Part shown: positions 5,988-8,060 of the stretch, piece after piece | Layout of the letters: each line of letters starts with the position of its first letter | Numbering within the stretch: the first letter of the stretch is position 1 | Source of the DNA: Actinomycetota bacterium | Lineage (GTDB): Bacteria; Actinomycetota; Actinomycetes; Streptosporangiales; Streptosporangiaceae | Assembly (NCBI GenBank): GCA_003140115.1 | Contig: PLIQ01000509.1 | Span: 1-8,060 of the forward strand | DNA: 8,060 nt | Direction of reading: 5' to 3' | The notes under the pieces: model-generated | Told to the model about the DNA's origin: nothing | The model's database searches: none | Seen by the model: the letters and a program-made list of their open reading frames with translations, nothing else | Program-made: the position numbers and the translations under genes

Positions 5988-7742
5988 TTGCGAGTGCGGG
6001 ATTTGCTCGACGTGCCCGGCCTGGGCCTGCGGTTGCTGACGGACGTTTCCGGCGTGGACCGGGTGATCCAGCATGTGTTCACCACCGACCTGCCCGATCC
6101 CAGCCGCTACCTGACCCCGGGTGACCTGGTGCTGACCGGCATGATCTGGTTCCGGGAGCCGAGGGACGCCGACCGGTTTGTCCGGGCCCTGGCCCAGGCC
6201 GGGGCCGGGGTGCTTGGCGCCGGGGAGGCGCTCGGCGAGGTGAAGCCCGAGGTGATCCAGGCCTGCCGGCGGCACGGTGTCACCCTGCTCGCGGTGCCGG
6301 CCGAGACCTCGTTCGCCGCCGTCACCGACGAGGTGGGCCGCCGGCTGAGCGGGGACCGGGCCACGGCTATGACCAGGGTCCTGGGGCGGCGCAGGCTGCT
6401 GCTGTCCGCGGTGGCCGAGGGAGCCGGCCTGGACGAGATGTTCCGGCTGATGGGCCACGAGATCGGCGCCGAATGCTGGCTGATCACCGCGACCGGCCGG
6501 GTCGTCGGCGGCACCGGGCCGTCCCTGCCCGGGCCGCTCGCCCTCCGGCTGGCCAGGGAATATCTGCGGGCGGACCAGCTGCCCGCCACGGCAAAGGTCA
6601 GCGGGCCACAGATCCCCGCGGCGGGCGACCGGTGGTACTCGCTGTTCGCCGTGGGCGGCGAGCCGAGAATCACCAGCTGGTTCCTGGCCTGCGCCGGGCA
6701 CGAGCAGGACTGGGGCCCGCTGGCCCATGAGTTGCGCGAATCCGTCGTCGAACTGGCCGCGGACGCGGCCCTGGAGCGGGCCCGGCTGGACGCCGGACGG
6801 GCAGGTGACCGCAAGCTGGCCGAGGCGATCGCCGCCATGCTCGCCGCGGAGGGCGGCGAGGGCGCCGCCCCGGCCGAGATCGCCTCGCTGATGCGCGCGG
6901 CCGGCCTGCCGCCCGAAGGGCGCTACCTGGTGGCTGCGATGAACGCCGAGGCCGACCGGGTGACGGGCCCGAACGCCGATCGCTGGCGCTGCGACCTGGC
7001 CGAGGAACTAGCCCTGCCCCCGGCCTGGGAACTAGCCCTGCCCCAGGCCGAGGCACTAGCCGCGCCTCAGGCCGACGAACTGCCCGTGCCCCAGGCCCAG
7101 AGCCCGGTCGTAGCCGCCCTCGGCGATCAGATCGTGACGCTCGTCCCGCTGCCGGTCGGCTCTGGCCCGGGCGCCGCCGAAGGACCGGACCTCCAGGACG
7201 CCTCGCGAGCCGGCGTGGCCCCGGCCGCGCAGGCGTTCGCGGCGCGGCTGCGCGACGCTCAGCCGGTGCTGGAGGCCGACCGGTCCCGCGTCAGGCTTAC
7301 CGTCGGCATCAGCGCACCCGCCGAGGGCATAGCTGGCCTGGTCGGCGCGCTGCACGAAGCGCAGAGCGCCCGTCGGCTCGCCGCGATCAGAGCCGATGCC
7401 GCCGGCCCGGCCCCGGCGCCCGCCGTCTCGGTGGTGACCAGCGACGAGGTCGCCTCGCACGAGCTCCTGCTGGCCAGCGTGCCCGGCAGCGTGCTGCGTT
7501 CGTTCCGGGACCGGCTGCTCGGCCCGCTGCTGGCCTACGACGAGCTGCACCGGGCCGAGCTGTTGCCCACCCTGCGCGAGTTCCTGGCCTGCTCGGGCTC
7601 CTGGAACGCGTGCGCGGCCACCATGTACGTCCACGTCAACACGGTGCGGTACCGGATCAGGCGGATCGAGGAGCTGACCGGACGCGATGTGTCCTGCCTG
7701 GATGACCAGGTCGATTTCTTCCTCGCGCTGCGGATTCGCTAG
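5988..7742 (+). CDS. PucR-family transcriptional regulator
   Basis: This is a cytoplasmic DNA-binding regulator of the PucR family, whose members often control purine catabolism. From the TTG at 5988 it has 584 aa. The N-terminal PucR ligand-sensing type domain covers about residues 1-120 (RVRDLLDVPGLGLRLL, then YLTPGDLVLTGMIWF). A middle part of about 300-470 ends with a CdaR/GGDEF-like segment (RLTVGISAP, then GALHEAQSARR). The C-terminal PucR helix-turn-helix is about 521-580 (ELLPTLREFLACSGSWNACA, VHVNTVRYRIRRIEELTGRD). Residues 339-370 are an in-frame octapeptide repeat not typical of the family. An upstream ATG at 5949 would add 13 residues, but the TTG has the better ribosome site and matches the usual N-terminus. 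The gene is divergent from uraD-uraH, so it probably regulates them and possibly the hyi operon; the ligand and direction of control are not evident. A GNAT gene follows after 13 bp. Confidence 0.9.
   Translation: MRVRDLLDVPGLGLRLLTDVSGVDRVIQHVFTTDLPDPSRYLTPGDLVLTGMIWFREPRDADRFVRALAQAGAGVLGAGEALGEVKPEVIQACRRHGVTLLAVPAETSFAAVTDEVGRRLSGDRATAMTRVLGRRRLLLSAVAEGAGLDEMFRLMGHEIGAECWLITATGRVVGGTGPSLPGPLALRLAREYLRADQLPATAKVSGPQIPAAGDRWYSLFAVGGEPRITSWFLACAGHEQDWGPLAHELRESVVELAADAALERARLDAGRAGDRKLAEAIAAMLAAEGGEGAAPAEIASLMRAAGLPPEGRYLVAAMNAEADRVTGPNADRWRCDLAEELALPPAWELALPQAEALAAPQADELPVPQAQSPVVAALGDQIVTLVPLPVGSGPGAAEGPDLQDASRAGVAPAAQAFAARLRDAQPVLEADRSRVRLTVGISAPAEGIAGLVGALHEAQSARRLAAIRADAAGPAPAPAVSVVTSDEVASHELLLASVPGSVLRSFRDRLLGPLLAYDELHRAELLPTLREFLACSGSWNACAATMYVHVNTVRYRIRRIEELTGRDVSCLDDQVDFFLALRIR
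7002..7097 (+). repeat. Four tandem 24-bp repeats within pucR
   Basis: Units lie at 7002-7025, 7026-7049, 7050-7073 and 7074-7097. Each is exactly eight codons and in frame, so the reading frame is kept. They encode EELALPPA, WELALPQA, EALAAPQA and DELPVPQA. Units 1 and 2 are nearly identical over 20 bases, while units 3 and 4 have diverged, which suggests recent slippage at the upstream end. The array lies in the middle region of the regulator, ahead of the CdaR-like segment. Confidence 0.9.
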
Positions 7743-7755
7743 CTTGGCCGGGGTG

Positions 7756-8060
7756 ATGATCCGATCCGCCTCGACGGCGGACGCGCCGCAGATCGCGGAC
7801 GTGATGCGGGACAGCTGGTTCGCCGGCTACGACGGCATCATCGCGCCCGCGATGATCGACCAGGCCACGGCCCCCGACGGCGGCGCCCGCGTCCGGCAGT
7901 CGTTCCGGATCCGGCCCTGGCAGCGGATGATCGCCGCGGTCGCCCGCGGCCCGGCGCCCGCGGGCGCAACCCGCATCGTGGGCTACGCGTCCTTCGGGCC
8001 GGAACGGGACGTCCTCGACACGCCCTGGCCGTATCCGCTGACCCCGGCAGGCTCGAAGCG
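7756..8060 (+). CDS. GNAT-family N-acetyltransferase, N-terminal part
   Basis: The reading frame starting at ATG 7756 stays open to the window edge for 101 complete codons, so the gene is cut off. It begins MIRSASTADAPQIADVMRDS, the typical first strand and helix of a GNAT domain (I-R-x-A-x-x-x-D-A-x-x-I). It continues with a WFAGYDGIIAPAMID helix and RIVGYASFGPERD, which fits the family's central strand (I-V-G-Y-A-x-x-G). The acetyl-CoA-binding loop would lie beyond the edge. In-frame GTG (7753) and TTG (7744) are alternative starts; no strong ribosome site is seen. It begins 13 bp after the pucR stop, so it is probably co-transcribed and perhaps translationally coupled. The substrate cannot be told, and no link to purine breakdown is visible beyond position. 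Confidence 0.75.
   Translation, partial: MIRSASTADAPQIADVMRDSWFAGYDGIIAPAMIDQATAPDGGARVRQSFRIRPWQRMIAAVARGPAPAGATRIVGYASFGPERDVLDTPWPYPLTPAGSK

Noticed and set aside
5874..6728. Minus-strand open frame (284 codons) opposite pucR
   Set aside because: It is antisense to a clear PucR N-terminal domain. Its composition is Gln/Gly/Pro/His-rich and it would block the uraD-pucR divergent region.

Overview
The window is very GC-rich DNA with strongly G/C-biased third codon positions, frequent GTG/TTG starts and tightly packed genes, which points to an actinomycete (Streptomyces/Streptosporangiales-like). I cannot name the genus from the sequence. It carries most of a purine (urate/allantoin) catabolic island.

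Layout. 1-324: no supportable gene. 325-3546, minus strand: a compact three-gene operon read hyi (hydroxypyruvate isomerase) -> allB (allantoinase) -> alc (allantoicase), with gaps of 10 and 17 bp. 3547-3734: divergent intergenic region. 3735-4931, plus strand: a gene for an exported protein of unknown function (398 aa, clear signal peptide). 4966-5840, minus strand: uraD (OHCU decarboxylase) -> uraH (5-hydroxyisourate hydrolase), coupled by a 4-bp GTGA overlap. 5841-5987: divergent intergenic region with a CCCGTTT/AAACGGG inverted repeat. 5988-7742, plus strand: a PucR-family transcriptional regulator with an unusual in-frame 24-bp tandem repeat (four copies). 7756-8060, plus strand: the start of a GNAT acetyltransferase that runs off the window.

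How the genes work together. UraH and UraD convert 5-hydroxyisourate to OHCU and then to (S)-allantoin. AllB opens allantoin to allantoate, and Alc splits allantoate into urea and ureidoglycolate. Ureidoglycolate yields glyoxylate, and Hyi belongs to the glyoxylate-carboligase branch that feeds two-carbon glyoxylate into glycerate. The PucR regulator, divergent from uraD, is the obvious candidate controller. The steps before 5-hydroxyisourate (uricase or an analogue, xanthine dehydrogenase), ureidoglycolate lyase, glyoxylate carboligase, tartronate semialdehyde reductase and a transporter are not in this window.

No entirely new system is evident. The points most worth following are the exported unknown protein set between the two halves of the pathway, the octapeptide repeat inside the PucR regulator, and the inverted repeat and start-codon arrangement upstream of it.
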